DNA of 64,000 nucleotides from Faecalibacter sp. LW9. Its GTDB lineage: Bacteria > Bacteroidota > Bacteroidia > Flavobacteriales > Weeksellaceae. A model generated the notes under the pieces. That model saw nothing but the letters and a program-made list of their open reading frames with translations. It searched no databases and was not told the origin of the DNA. This document shows, piece after piece, positions 25,586 through 33,798 of the stretch. The stretch lies in NCBI RefSeq assembly GCF_034661295.1, contig NZ_CP141062.1, positions 1,860,001 through 1,924,000 of the forward strand. Reading direction: 5' to 3'. Within the stretch, counting starts at the first letter, position 1. Every line of letters begins with the position of its first letter. Made by a program: the position numbers and the translations under genes.

Positions 25586-25640
25586 TGAGAATTATTGCTC
25601 CAATCGATTGTTATTCAAGTGTAACAATTGTTAAAATTGG

Positions 25641-25673
25641 AAAAAAAATCGCTCCTTTAGAAAAGAAGCGATT
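25641..25673 (-). terminator. Terminator of the SRPBCC gene
   Basis: On the minus strand the stem AATCGCT / AGCGATT is followed by eight T, 21 bases after the stop codon. Confidence 0.75.
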
Positions 25674-25693
25674 GATATCGTATAGAAAATGAT

Positions 25694-26089
25694 TTAGATT
25701 TTCCCTAAATTTTCTGCAATAGTATTGATGAATGAAGTTAAAGGTCCTTTAGCCATCATTTCGATCATCATGTTGAATTTTCCATCAAAATCCAATTGAA
25801 CATCCGATGCATTTTCATCTACCGCTTCAATGTTGATCGTCAACGTATAATCAAATGCTGGAGCGGGAGATTCAAAAACAATTTGTGAGGGTTCATTTGT
25901 TTCTTTTAAACGCATTCCAACTTTTGGTAAAGCACCAACTCCTACAGTAAATCCCTTTCCAGACTCGTGAATTTCAAATGATTTCGTGTCTGCTGGCATC
26001 AACTGTTCATAGTTTTGCATGTTTACTAAGAAATCGTATGCTTCTTGTTGATTTTTAGAGAAACGTACTTTATTTGTATTTACCTTCAT
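25694..26089 (-). CDS. SRPBCC-family protein
   Basis: The 131-residue protein has the START/SRPBCC lipid-binding fold: FSKNQQEAYDFLVNMQNYEQLMPADT at the front, beta strands in the middle, and a closing long helix MMIEMMAKGPLTSFINTIAENLGKI. The ligand is unknown. In other Flavobacteriia this gene usually follows pyrE, with a NUDIX gene divergent from the pair. Here the NUDIX gene is present but pyrE is absent. Confidence 0.8.
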   Translation of the reverse strand: MKVNTNKVRFSKNQQEAYDFLVNMQNYEQLMPADTKSFEIHESGKGFTVGVGALPKVGMRLKETNEPSQIVFESPAPAFDYTLTINIEAVDENASDVQLDFDGKFNMMIEMMAKGPLTSFINTIAENLGKI

Positions 26090-26107
26090 ATTCCTGTGAG
26101 TTTTTTA

Positions 26108-26115
26108 TAAATTTG
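26108..26115 (+). promoter_or_regulatory. -7 box of the NUDIX gene
   Basis: TAAATTTG matches TAnnTTTG, 15 bases before ATG 26131. It rules out the upstream ATG at 26074 as the start. Confidence 0.55.
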
Positions 26116-26130
26116 TATCAAATCGCTCAA

Positions 26131-26724
26131 ATGTACAAAGTTTTTTTTAATGAGAGTTTATTGACTTTCGATCAAGAATCAAAGCCAGAAGCAAAAAATA
26201 TTTTATATCATCACGAATCTAATTTTGATGAAGCATTTCATCTGTTATCTAGTTCGGCCGTAAAACATGTAAATATTATAAGTGTTTCGATTGATGAGGT
26301 TTGGAATCAGTTCAAGAACTATTTTAAGTTGATTCAAGCAGCTGGTGGTATTGTGCGTAATTCTAAAGATGAATATCTGTTTATCTATCGATTAGGAAAA
26401 TGGGATTTACCGAAAGGAAAGATGGAAGAGGGCGAAACCAAAGAAGAATCTGCTATTCGAGAGATTGAAGAAGAATGCAGTATTACACCATTAGAGTTAA
26501 AACAATTCTTAATGGCTACCTACCATATTTATTACCAAAAAGAATACATCATCAAAGAAACATTTTGGTTCGAAGTGTTCTATGAAGGAACTGAAACGCC
26601 TCAACCTCAGATCGAAGAAGGAATAGAAGAAGTGGTTTGGAAAAAGAAAGAGGAGATTGATGCGTTGATGAATAATTCGTATCCAAACATCCAATTATTA
26701 GTAAATAATTATTTAGATTTGTAA
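26131..26724 (+). CDS. NUDIX hydrolase
   Basis: From ATG 26131 the protein has 197 residues: an N-terminal segment of about 65 (MYKVFFNESLLTFDQ) and then a NUDIX domain starting AAGGIVRNSKDEYLFIYRLGKWDLPKG. The NUDIX box is GKMEEGETKEESAIREIEEE, followed by Cys-Ser-Ile, so the usual Gly near its end is Ser. The catalytic Glu residues (REIEEE) are kept. The substrate, a nucleoside diphosphate derivative, cannot be told. The start is set by the promoter at 26108. Confidence 0.85.
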   Translation: MYKVFFNESLLTFDQESKPEAKNILYHHESNFDEAFHLLSSSAVKHVNIISVSIDEVWNQFKNYFKLIQAAGGIVRNSKDEYLFIYRLGKWDLPKGKMEEGETKEESAIREIEEECSITPLELKQFLMATYHIYYQKEYIIKETFWFEVFYEGTETPQPQIEEGIEEVVWKKKEEIDALMNNSYPNIQLLVNNYLDL

Positions 26725-26742
26725 TAAATAAGAAAAGTTATC

Positions 26743-27312
26743 ATGAAAAAATATATTTTAGGAGTTTGTGCAATAATGGCTTTTACCGTATCAACTCAGG
26801 CACAGTCTAAAAAAGAAGATAAAAAGGCGAAAACAGAAAAGATTACGAAAGCCCAGAAAAATATCTTAGCTAAAGGTTCAGCTACAGTTTCTGATTTATA
26901 TGCGTATCAAGTATATGGCGAATCGTTTGATGTTAAAAATACGTTGACTCATACCGAATTAGGGAAGTTATATGACAACATGAAAGATGGCGATGTAATT
27001 GAAAATGTTCAATTTAAATCGACAATCGAATCGGTTTGTAAAAAGAAAGGATGTTGGATGAAAGTAGATCTAGGAAAAGGGGAAGAGCAATCATTTGTTC
27101 GTTTCAAAGACTATGGTTTCTTTATGCCTTTGGAAGGTGAAAAATCAGATGTTATTGTGCATGGTAAAGCCTTCGTAAGTGAAATTTCAGTAGAAAAATT
27201 ACGTCACTACGCTGAAGATGCAGGACAATCAAAAGAAGAAATTGCTAAAATCACAAAACCTCAATTGCAATTTAATTTTGAGGCTGATGGTGTTTTTGTT
27301 AAAGAAAACTAA
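26743..27312 (+). CDS. DUF4920 domain protein, exported
   Basis: The 189-residue protein has a signal peptide (1-20, ending TQA) and a lysine-rich linker. The DUF4920 domain carries the family signature VCKKKGCWMKVDLGKGEEQSFVRFKDYGFFMP, with a conserved C-x4-C pair, and LRHYAEDAGQSKEEI. The fold is OB-like; the function is unknown, and the cysteines could bind metal or form a disulphide in the periplasm. It is 18 bases from the NUDIX stop and probably shares its transcript. A terminator follows at 27336. Confidence 0.88.
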   Translation: MKKYILGVCAIMAFTVSTQAQSKKEDKKAKTEKITKAQKNILAKGSATVSDLYAYQVYGESFDVKNTLTHTELGKLYDNMKDGDVIENVQFKSTIESVCKKKGCWMKVDLGKGEEQSFVRFKDYGFFMPLEGEKSDVIVHGKAFVSEISVEKLRHYAEDAGQSKEEIAKITKPQLQFNFEADGVFVKEN

Positions 27313-27335
27313 TACTTTTAGCATCTAAAATATTA

Positions 27336-27366
27336 AAAACCTTTCATTCTTTTGAAAGGTTTTTTT
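27336..27366 (+). terminator. Terminator of the NUDIX-DUF4920 unit
   Basis: The stem AAAACCTTTCA / TGAAAGGTTTT is followed by a T run. Confidence 0.85.
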
Positions 27367-27395
27367 ATATCATTTGACCACAAAAATTTATTCGT

Positions 27396-27800
27396 ATGTT
27401 TCAAAAGCTATTAGGGAAAAATATTTCTAACGATGAGGTTGTTCAATACTTTAAATCTTTGAAAAGTGAGCCTATTCAACGCGAAAATAATGTTTCTAAT
27501 CTTTACGATTATGAATGGTTATTCAAAGAAGATGGAATTTTAATCACAGTCTTAAATTCAATTATTATTTCGATTAAGGTTTACTTTTCTCCTACACCAA
27601 TTTGTCAACCATTTCGAGATGAATTTGTATGGGGATTAAGTTATATTAGTTCAGAAAATGATATTAAAAAGCAATTTGATTTTCCAGAAAATTTAAATCG
27701 AGAGCCTATGCGTGCGGATAATATTTATCAACATAAAAATTGCACAGTCGCTTTCGATGCTATGACGGGAGAAATAAACTACGGTGAAATTCGACTTTAA
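27396..27800 (+). CDS. Protein of unknown function, 134 aa
   Basis: This soluble acidic protein has no signal peptide or membrane helix. Visible features are an aromatic patch YDYEWLFKEDGILITVLNSII and a closing NCTVAFDAMTGEINYGEIRL. It resembles small immunity-type or SUKH-like cytoplasmic proteins in size and composition, but no motif proves that and no toxin gene is next to it. It stands alone between a terminator and a convergent GH25 gene. Confidence 0.6.
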   Translation: MFQKLLGKNISNDEVVQYFKSLKSEPIQRENNVSNLYDYEWLFKEDGILITVLNSIIISIKVYFSPTPICQPFRDEFVWGLSYISSENDIKKQFDFPENLNREPMRADNIYQHKNCTVAFDAMTGEINYGEIRL

Positions 27801-27825
27801 TGATATTGGTTCTATTGCTAAGATA

Positions 27826-28659
27826 TTATAACGTCAGATTTTTTAAACCATCAACGGTTCCATTATAAATGTTGACATCCACTTTATATGAGGTTCCTTT
27901 AATTTGAGCTTTTTCAGTGAATTGCCAAAAATTCCAATGGGATTTCATGTCTTCTACAAAGAAATTGTAATTGGCAATCCAAATGATATAGCCTTCAAAA
28001 TGAGGACGTAAAAAATTTTCAAAATATTTATCCGAAGTATAAATAATCGGTTGAATCCCGTAATGATCTTCGATGATGGAACACCAATTTTTTAATCCCT
28101 CAATTAATCGTTCCATAGATTGTGTACGAGGCATCGTTTCTATATCCAATACGGGTGGTAAATCCCCAGATTTTAAATTAACATTTCGGATGAAATTTTG
28201 TGCTTGTGCAGTGGAATTTTCATCAGGTCGGTAAAAATGGTAAGCCCCACGAATAAAATCGTTTTGTTTCGCTCCTTCCCAATTCTCATCAAATTTTTTA
28301 TCCGTATTGAATCCACCCATGGTTGATCGGATAAAAACAAAATTAATTGGATAAATGTCGTAAATGGTTTTCATTTGAGCCCAATCAATATCACCTTGAT
28401 ATTGGGAAATATCCAAGCCGAATGTTTTTAGATAATATCGATCCATGACTTCAATATTTCTTACATCGTATTTCGTTAATTTTTCTACCGAATTTTCAGT
28501 ATCTCCTTTTAGTTTACGTGAAACAGTTTTCATCCAATAGTTAATTCCATGGCGATAATGTACAGTAAAGGTCACGAGAACAATTGTTATTACTCCGATA
28601 AAGATGAATTTATACGGGATTTCTTGTTTTTTTTTCGATGTAGATTTTTTCTTCGCCAT
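27826..28659 (-). CDS. GH25 lysozyme (muramidase), membrane-anchored
   Basis: The 277-residue protein has a lysine-rich cytoplasmic start (MAKKKSTSKKK) and one membrane helix at about 17-34. The GH25 domain from 80 onward carries the family motifs: GLDISQYQGDIDW (Asp83), FVFIRSTMGG, GAYHFYRP, and the acidic pair in PPVLDIETMP. It should cleave MurNAc-GlcNAc bonds in peptidoglycan while anchored in the inner membrane. It is a single gene divergent from menA. It fits with the NamZ and NagZ-like enzymes elsewhere in this window. Confidence 0.92.
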   Translation of the reverse strand: MAKKKSTSKKKQEIPYKFIFIGVITIVLVTFTVHYRHGINYWMKTVSRKLKGDTENSVEKLTKYDVRNIEVMDRYYLKTFGLDISQYQGDIDWAQMKTIYDIYPINFVFIRSTMGGFNTDKKFDENWEGAKQNDFIRGAYHFYRPDENSTAQAQNFIRNVNLKSGDLPPVLDIETMPRTQSMERLIEGLKNWCSIIEDHYGIQPIIYTSDKYFENFLRPHFEGYIIWIANYNFFVEDMKSHWNFWQFTEKAQIKGTSYKVDVNIYNGTVDGLKNLTL

Positions 28660-28727
28660 AAAATAAAACAGGATTTGGATTTACAATAATACTACGAAAA
28701 GATTTACGTTGAAAACGATTTCTTAAT

Positions 28728-28735
28728 TATCTTTG
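28728..28735 (+). promoter_or_regulatory. -7 box of menA, almost at the start codon
   Basis: TATCTTTG matches TAnnTTTG and ends only five bases before the menA ATG at 28741. The transcript would be leaderless or nearly so. A TTG at 28709-28711 is 16 bases upstream, shorter than usual. Confidence 0.5.
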
Positions 28736-28740
28736 TTTCT

Positions 28741-29667
28741 ATGAAAAAATGGATTCTTGCCGCACGTTTGCGAACGTTACCACTTTCGTTAAGTGGTTTA
28801 TTACTTGCAGGTTTTATAGCGAAATACGAAGGATTTTACCAAACAGATATCTTTGTATTATCAATGTTGACCACTTTAGCATTCCAAATTTTATCCAACT
28901 TTGCCAATGATTATGGTGATGCTGTAAAAGGAACAGATGATCATCGCGTGGGAGAACAGCGTGCTGTAGCATCAGGACTTATTACTCAAAAAGAAATGAA
29001 AACAGCTATAGGATTAATGGTGGTAATCTCATTGGTCTGCATTGCTGCTTTATTATACGTTTCTTTTATCCCTGATCACATGAATTACCTTTATATTTTT
29101 ATAGGATTAGGAATCGCTTCAATTTTAGCTGCGATGTTCTATACCATGGGAAAAAAACCATATGGATACATGGGATTAGGTGATGTATTTGTATTTATCT
29201 TCTTTGGTTTAGTAGCTGTTTTGGGAGGTGAATTTCTGTATTCTAAAATGTTCAATTGGTGGAATGTTCTTCCAGCGGCTGCGATGGGATTTTGGAGTAT
29301 GGCCGTATTAAATTTAAACAATATGCGTGATGTGGAGAATGATGTGAAAAACAATAAAATTACAATTGCGTCACGTTTAGGTTTTGAGAAAAGTAAAATT
29401 TACCAACTAATATTAATGACTTTACCTTTTATTTGTGGAGCTGCATATGTTGTAAATTTACCTGGGAAAGAAGGAAAAGTTTCGGTCTTGGTCTTCTTAA
29501 TTTTAATCCTCTTAGCTAACAATATTCGTCGAGAAATTTTTAAAGTAAAGGAACCTAAAGAATATGATAAGTTTCTGAAACCTGTCGCTATGATGGCCTT
29601 ATTCTTTGCTATTTTATTAGGATATGGTTTAATAGGTTTTTCTTTTATAGATACATTAGTTCGATAA
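28741..29667 (+). CDS. menA: 1,4-dihydroxy-2-naphthoate polyprenyltransferase
   Basis: MenA prenylates DHNA to demethylmenaquinone in the inner membrane, the penultimate step of menaquinone synthesis. The 308-residue UbiA-fold protein has eight or nine helices and both Asp-rich Mg2+ sites: NFANDYGDAVKGTDD near 60 and LNNMRDVENDVKNNK near 185. It is followed after 14 bases by an MBL hydrolase gene, with which it is probably co-transcribed. The start codon sits right at the promoter. Confidence 0.95.
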   Translation: MKKWILAARLRTLPLSLSGLLLAGFIAKYEGFYQTDIFVLSMLTTLAFQILSNFANDYGDAVKGTDDHRVGEQRAVASGLITQKEMKTAIGLMVVISLVCIAALLYVSFIPDHMNYLYIFIGLGIASILAAMFYTMGKKPYGYMGLGDVFVFIFFGLVAVLGGEFLYSKMFNWWNVLPAAAMGFWSMAVLNLNNMRDVENDVKNNKITIASRLGFEKSKIYQLILMTLPFICGAAYVVNLPGKEGKVSVLVFLILILLANNIRREIFKVKEPKEYDKFLKPVAMMALFFAILLGYGLIGFSFIDTLVR

Positions 29668-29681
29668 AAAAATCATAAAAT

Positions 29682-30362
29682 ATGAAAGTACAATACTTAG
29701 GACATGCTTCTTTATTAATTGAAGCTAATGGGAAATCAATTGTAGTGGATCCATTTATTACGCCAAATGAATTAGCGAAAAATATTGATTTTGCCAACCT
29801 GAAAGCCGATTATATTGTAATAACACATGCGCACCAAGATCATGTGTACGATGTTGAAGAATTAGCAAAAAGAACAGATGCATTAATCATCTCGAATGCT
29901 GAAATTGCAGGATATTACGGAGCAAAAGGTTTAAATGCTCATGGAATGAATACAGGAGGAATGTATGAATTCGATTTTGGTAAAATTAAATCTACTATTG
30001 CTTTCCATTCTTCCTCGTTTGCTGATGGAACATATGGAGGAGATCCGAATGGTTACATCATCGAAGCAGATGGTAAACGTATTTACATCGCAGGAGATAC
30101 TGCTTTAACATATGAAATGAAATTGATTCCTGAAATGGTAGGAGAAATTCACTTAGCGGTTTTACCTATTGGAGACAACTTTACTATGGGGGCAAAAGAT
30201 GCTGTTATTGCTGCAGAATTTGTTGGAGCAACAAAAGTATTAGGATATCATTACGATACTTTTCCTCCAATCAAAATTGATAAAGGAATTGCCAAATCGA
30301 TTTTCTTTAACAAAAATGTAGAATTGGTATTATTAGAAATAGGAGAGGACTTAACCGTTTAA
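29682..30362 (+). CDS. Metal-dependent hydrolase, UPF0173 (MBL fold)
   Basis: The 226-residue cytoplasmic protein has a metallo-beta-lactamase fold: VQYLGHASLLIE at the start, ITHAHQDHVYDV as the HxHxDH metal site, then IYIAGDTALTYEMK and GYHYDTFPPIKID with the closing His. This is the UPF0173 (YtkL-like) family of unknown substrate. It lies downstream of menA, but a link to quinone synthesis is not established. A strong terminator follows. Confidence 0.9.
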   Translation: MKVQYLGHASLLIEANGKSIVVDPFITPNELAKNIDFANLKADYIVITHAHQDHVYDVEELAKRTDALIISNAEIAGYYGAKGLNAHGMNTGGMYEFDFGKIKSTIAFHSSSFADGTYGGDPNGYIIEADGKRIYIAGDTALTYEMKLIPEMVGEIHLAVLPIGDNFTMGAKDAVIAAEFVGATKVLGYHYDTFPPIKIDKGIAKSIFFNKNVELVLLEIGEDLTV

Positions 30363-30380
30363 TCTTTTCATATCAAAGTA

Positions 30381-30412
30381 AAAAATCCAGTTCGATTGAA
30401 CTGGATTTTTTT
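30381..30412. terminator. Bidirectional terminator
   Basis: The stem AAAAATCCAGTTC / GAACTGGATTTTT with loop GATT serves both the convergent MBL hydrolase and beta-helix lipoprotein genes. Confidence 0.88.
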
Positions 30413-30418
30413 TATTTT

Positions 30419-31789
30419 TTATTGAAAGGCTCCTAATGTTGGATTTGCCCCTCTTGGGATTCCATAATAATCCAAAGGATATTGTTGTGCTATACTCACT
30501 TTACCAGCATTTAAAGCAGGCGAATTTTCCATTACGTTTAATTGATTAGCAGTATAGATTGGATTTACAAATAAAGGGTCACCTACAATTGAATTGGAGA
30601 ATCCTAGTGCAGATAAAACATTTAGTTCTGCAGTATTAACATTCTTGAATAGGTTGGTGTCAAAAGAATAATTAAATCCTACGCCTTCTCGACGATCAAA
30701 AACAACTGCGTTAGGAGTTCTTTGGTTATAAAATATGCAATTCCCAAAAGTTGCTTGTGTTAATGCATTCGTCCCATCCATTGTATAATTGCTTAAATAT
30801 AAACTATATGCTGGTCCAGCTGTTCCTACTAAATTAAAAAAGTTTGCGAAAGTAGAATGGTAAAATGCATATTCTCCACCATTTTCTACGGCAAAGGATG
30901 CTAAATTAGCATTATTCAAAATCACATTATGACCATTAATTTTCGCATTATTGGCCAAAATTCCATAAGATTGGTGATTCACAATAAATGAATTCTGAAT
31001 ATTAAGTTCCGCTTGGTTGACTTTAAGTCCGGTATCACCACCAATAATTTTTGCATATTGTATGAATGAACGACTATTTGATTTCAGCTCAATATGTTTC
31101 CATTGATTCGGAATTGAATCATATTTTTTATCATGACGTGAAGAACGGAATTTAACTTCATTCCCCAAAGCGCCATTCACATTCAATTCAGCATTTTGAT
31201 CAATTGTTAAACTCGCATTGGGTTTAAAATATACTTTAGTCCCTTCTGCAATATCCAAACGATTCGTTACGGTTAAATTACCTTCGATAACATGGGCTTG
31301 ATCTGCATCCCATTGAGCCGAAACAATATTTTCGTTAGCAGAATGAAGTTGTGCTTTTTCAATCCATGAAATTAATTTGACATGTTGTTGGCGTTGCGTA
31401 GACTCAATTAAAATCTCATCATCATAAAATGGATTTATTGGAGCTTCTTGCGCTTCGATTTCTACGAATACAAATAAACTATCATTCTTGCGGATAGGAA
31501 CATTTGTAAATGAAGATCCTGCTTGTCCATCCACATTTATATTAAAGTAGGATTGATCACCTTTGGCTAAAGCAATACGAGGAATGACCAAATCTTTATC
31601 TTCGGGATTATAAATTTTTAACACATAGGTCTCCGATTTAGAGAAATTATAAACTGTATCAACAGAAATGGTATCTTGACTAAATCGTAGATCAGAAGAG
31701 ATGGGATCAAAATCGAAATCCTCACGGCACGATTGGAAAGCGACCAATGATCCTATACCAAGGACTACAATTAATGTTCTAATATTCAT
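30419..31789 (-). CDS. Lipoprotein with right-handed beta-helix domain
   Basis: The 456-residue protein has a lipoprotein signal (MNIRTLIVVLGIGSLVAFQSC, lipobox Cys21) and then an acidic stretch (REDFDFDP). An N-terminal beta-sandwich (about 25-140) is followed by a parallel beta-helix with short Asn/Gly-rich rungs (NVNGALGNEV, NQAELNIQNSFIVNHQSYGILANN). It ends with the Bacteroidota hallmark YYGIPRGANPTLGAFQ. It should sit on the outer membrane. Such folds often bind polysaccharide, but no catalytic residues can be named. Confidence 0.8.
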   Translation of the reverse strand: MNIRTLIVVLGIGSLVAFQSCREDFDFDPISSDLRFSQDTISVDTVYNFSKSETYVLKIYNPEDKDLVIPRIALAKGDQSYFNINVDGQAGSSFTNVPIRKNDSLFVFVEIEAQEAPINPFYDDEILIESTQRQQHVKLISWIEKAQLHSANENIVSAQWDADQAHVIEGNLTVTNRLDIAEGTKVYFKPNASLTIDQNAELNVNGALGNEVKFRSSRHDKKYDSIPNQWKHIELKSNSRSFIQYAKIIGGDTGLKVNQAELNIQNSFIVNHQSYGILANNAKINGHNVILNNANLASFAVENGGEYAFYHSTFANFFNLVGTAGPAYSLYLSNYTMDGTNALTQATFGNCIFYNQRTPNAVVFDRREGVGFNYSFDTNLFKNVNTAELNVLSALGFSNSIVGDPLFVNPIYTANQLNVMENSPALNAGKVSIAQQYPLDYYGIPRGANPTLGAFQ

Positions 31790-31944
31790 AGATGGGATGT
31801 TTATACGTTTAAAACTACTAAAATATTAAAATATTGTTAGAGGATTTACCTAAATGGAAATAATATCGACGATATCAAATTTAACCTATTGATTTGTATC
31901 GTTTTTGATGAGTTAAGAAGAAAAATAAAGGAAAATTATTTGAA

Positions 31945-32020
31945 AGGTTTGATTATTAAAAACACAATTTATATATTTGCACGAGTAAAATAATTAACAT
32001 AAAACTTAATTATCAAACCT
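31945..32020 (+). repeat. 15-bp inverted repeat bracketing a promoter
   Basis: The left arm AGGTTTGATTATTAA (31945-31959) and right arm TTAATTATCAAACCT (32006-32020) pair at 14 of 15 positions. The left arm contains the -33 TTG and the right arm lies in the transcript, so it could be an operator, not an RNA stem. Confidence 0.6.
31949..31979 (+). promoter_or_regulatory. Consensus promoter with no following ORF
   Basis: TTG at 31949-31951 and TATATTTG at 31972-31979 are 20 bases apart, an excellent Bacteroidota promoter. The next gene start is almost 200 bases away and has its own promoter. Confidence 0.65.
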
Positions 32021-32112
32021 CTATTTCCAAGAAGCCCATTACACTCGGAATAGTTGTTTGAAAAGCCAAGTGGAGAAATATAAAATTTCATAATAAATCA
32101 CTCAATTTATTA
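31985..32112 (+). ncRNA. Candidate small RNA upstream of rpmE2
   Basis: About 130 bases follow the consensus promoter at 31949-31979 and contain no ORF. The central part (32020-32085) is less AT-rich than its surroundings. Its ends can pair: TATTTC near 32023 with GAAATA near 32076, and CACT near 32041 with AGTG near 32070. A perfect hairpin TAATAAAT / ATTTATTA at 32091-32112 closes it. No known RNA family was recognised; a 6S-like RNA is one possibility but is not shown. It could also be a leader extending into rpmE2. Confidence 0.4.
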
Positions 32113-32132
32113 TATAATTAAATTTTTATTTC

Positions 32133-32140
32133 TATATTTG
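32133..32140 (+). promoter_or_regulatory. -7 box of rpmE2
   Basis: TATATTTG matches TAnnTTTG. It overlaps a TTG codon at 32138, which therefore cannot be the start; ATG 32174 is. Confidence 0.55.
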
Positions 32141-32173
32141 CGCCCGATTAAGTTTAGAAAGAAGATTTTTAAA

Positions 32174-32425
32174 ATGAAAAAAGATATCCACCCAACAAAT
32201 TACCGTTTAGTAGCATTCAAAGATATGTCTAACGAAGAAGTATTCATCACTAAATCTTGTGCTGAAACGAAAGATACTATCGAAATCGAAGGAGTTGAAT
32301 ACCCATTATTCAAAATGGAGATCTCTTCTACCTCTCACCCTTTCTACACAGGTAAAGTGAAATTAGTAGATACAGCTGGTCGTATCGACAAATTCAAAAA
32401 CAAATACGCTAAAAGAGCTAAATAA
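32174..32425 (+). CDS. rpmE2: 50S ribosomal protein L31, type B
   Basis: The 83-residue protein begins [18 protein letters not shown] and contains [28 protein letters not shown], the L31 signature. Only one Cys is present, so it is the zinc-independent type B form and not the four-Cys type A. In many bacteria this form is made when zinc is scarce; Bacteroidota often carry only type B, so regulation cannot be assumed. The start is chosen at 32174 because the promoter -7 box covers the alternative at 32138. The gene-free 31790-32132 region upstream holds the candidate RNA. Confidence 0.95.
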   Translation: MKKDIHPTNYRLVAFKDMSNEEVFITKSCAETKDTIEIEGVEYPLFKMEISSTSHPFYTGKVKLVDTAGRIDKFKNKYAKRAK

Positions 32426-32487
32426 TAATAGCAATAAAAATATTAAGCACTTTTGCTTAATTAATTACTATTGTTATATTAAGATAG

Positions 32488-32519
32488 AAAAAACCTACAA
32501 GATCCTTGTAGGTTTTTTT
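32488..32519 (+). terminator. Terminator of rpmE2
   Basis: The stem AAAACCTACAAG / CTTGTAGGTTTT is followed by a T run. A second hairpin, TTAAGCA / TGCTTAA at about 32440-32461, lies before it. Confidence 0.85.
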
Positions 32520-32520
32520 A

Positions 32521-32551
32521 TTGCATTATACTTGCATTCTTGTTACATTTG
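32521..32551 (+). promoter_or_regulatory. Promoter of the proline dehydrogenase gene
   Basis: TTG at 32521-32523 and TACATTTG at 32544-32551 are 20 bases apart. The ATG follows 27 bases later. Confidence 0.65.
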
Positions 32552-32578
32552 TCTTAACATAAACAAACAAAATATAGA

Positions 32579-33745
32579 ATGTCTTTATTCGACAATACAG
32601 AACATGCTTTCAGCTCAAAAAGTGATGCTGAATTAAAAAAAGCACATTACTTATTTCAGTTAATCGGAAATTCTACATTAACGAATTTTGGTACATTGTT
32701 TTTTAAGTTGCCTTTTGCAACTAATTTACCGTTAGTAAAACCTGTGATTAAGGAGACGATTTACAAACAATTTGTAGGTGGTGAAACAGCTGAAGAGGGT
32801 GTTAAAGTTGCGAAAGACTTATTTAAATATGGAGTAAGTTCTATTTTAGATTATTCTGTAGAAGGTCAAACAGAAGAAGCAGAATTTGATCATGTAAAGG
32901 ATGTGATGTTGCACTTGGTCGAAATAGCCAAAAACAATCGCGAAATTCCTTTCGTTGTGTTTAAACCAACCGCTTTTGGACGAATTGAATTATTCGAGAA
33001 AGTAGGGAAAAAACAAGCTTTATCTGCAGAAGAGCAAAAGAAATGGGATAATATTCGTTCTCGATTTGATATCGTATGTAAAGCTGGTTTTGATGCTGAT
33101 GTTAATATCATGGTGGATGCTGAAGAATCTTGGATGCAAGATGCTGCTGATGATTTAACGGATGAAATGATGGTAAAATACAATGTTAATCGTCCATTGA
33201 TTTGGAATACATTGCAAATGTATCGTCATGATCGTTTGGCTTATCTAAAACAAATGTATGAGAAAGCCAATCGTGAAGGGTATTATTTAGGGTATAAAGT
33301 AGTTCGTGGAGCGTATATGGAAAAAGAACGTGAACGTGCACAGGCAGAAGGATATCCATCGCCAATTCAACCGAACAAAGAAGCGTCTGATCGTGATTAT
33401 AACGCAGCTATTCGTTTTATTGTAGATCATCATGAACGATTTGGATTATTTGCAGGTTCTCATAATGAGTTTTCGTGCGAATTATTAATCCAATTATTAA
33501 CAGAAAAAGGAATTCAGCCATCAAACCGTAATTTCTGGTTCGGGCAATTGTATGGAATGAGCGATAATATTTCATTTAACTTAGCGCACTTAGGATATAA
33601 TATTGCAAAATATTTACCTTATGGTCCAATCAAAGAAGTTATGCCTTATTTAATTCGTCGTGCTCAAGAAAATACTTCAGTAGCAGGACAAACGGGTAGA
33701 GAATTAGGATTAATCAAAAAAGAATTAGAACGTCGTAAAAAATAA
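32579..33745 (+). CDS. Proline dehydrogenase
   Basis: It oxidises L-proline to pyrroline-5-carboxylate using FAD and passes electrons to quinone. The 388-residue protein is a stand-alone PRODH, not the PutA fusion. It has the TIM-barrel signatures FVVFKPTAFGR, NIMVDAEESWMQ, NTLQMYRHDRL, YKVVRGAYMEKERERA, FAGSHNE and the C-terminal YGPIKEVMPYLIRRAQENTS, which holds the paired Arg that bind the substrate carboxylate. No P5C dehydrogenase gene is adjacent. It is transcribed alone from a consensus promoter. Confidence 0.93.
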   Translation: MSLFDNTEHAFSSKSDAELKKAHYLFQLIGNSTLTNFGTLFFKLPFATNLPLVKPVIKETIYKQFVGGETAEEGVKVAKDLFKYGVSSILDYSVEGQTEEAEFDHVKDVMLHLVEIAKNNREIPFVVFKPTAFGRIELFEKVGKKQALSAEEQKKWDNIRSRFDIVCKAGFDADVNIMVDAEESWMQDAADDLTDEMMVKYNVNRPLIWNTLQMYRHDRLAYLKQMYEKANREGYYLGYKVVRGAYMEKERERAQAEGYPSPIQPNKEASDRDYNAAIRFIVDHHERFGLFAGSHNEFSCELLIQLLTEKGIQPSNRNFWFGQLYGMSDNISFNLAHLGYNIAKYLPYGPIKEVMPYLIRRAQENTSVAGQTGRELGLIKKELERRKK

Positions 33746-33769
33746 CCGACGATTTAATCGATAAAATAT

Positions 33770-33798
33770 AAGCCATCAAATCATGATGGCTTTTTTTT
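33770..33798. terminator. Bidirectional terminator
   Basis: The stem AAGCCATCA / TGATGGCTT is flanked by T on the right and serves the convergent proline dehydrogenase and cupin-like genes. Confidence 0.75.

Noticed and set aside
26074-26130. A longer N-terminus for the NUDIX protein starting at ATG 26074.
   Set aside because: It would start upstream of the -7 box at 26108 and overlap the SRPBCC start.
32138-32173. A longer N-terminus for L31 starting at TTG 32138.
   Set aside because: The codon lies within the promoter -7 box, and L31 proteins begin at MKK.
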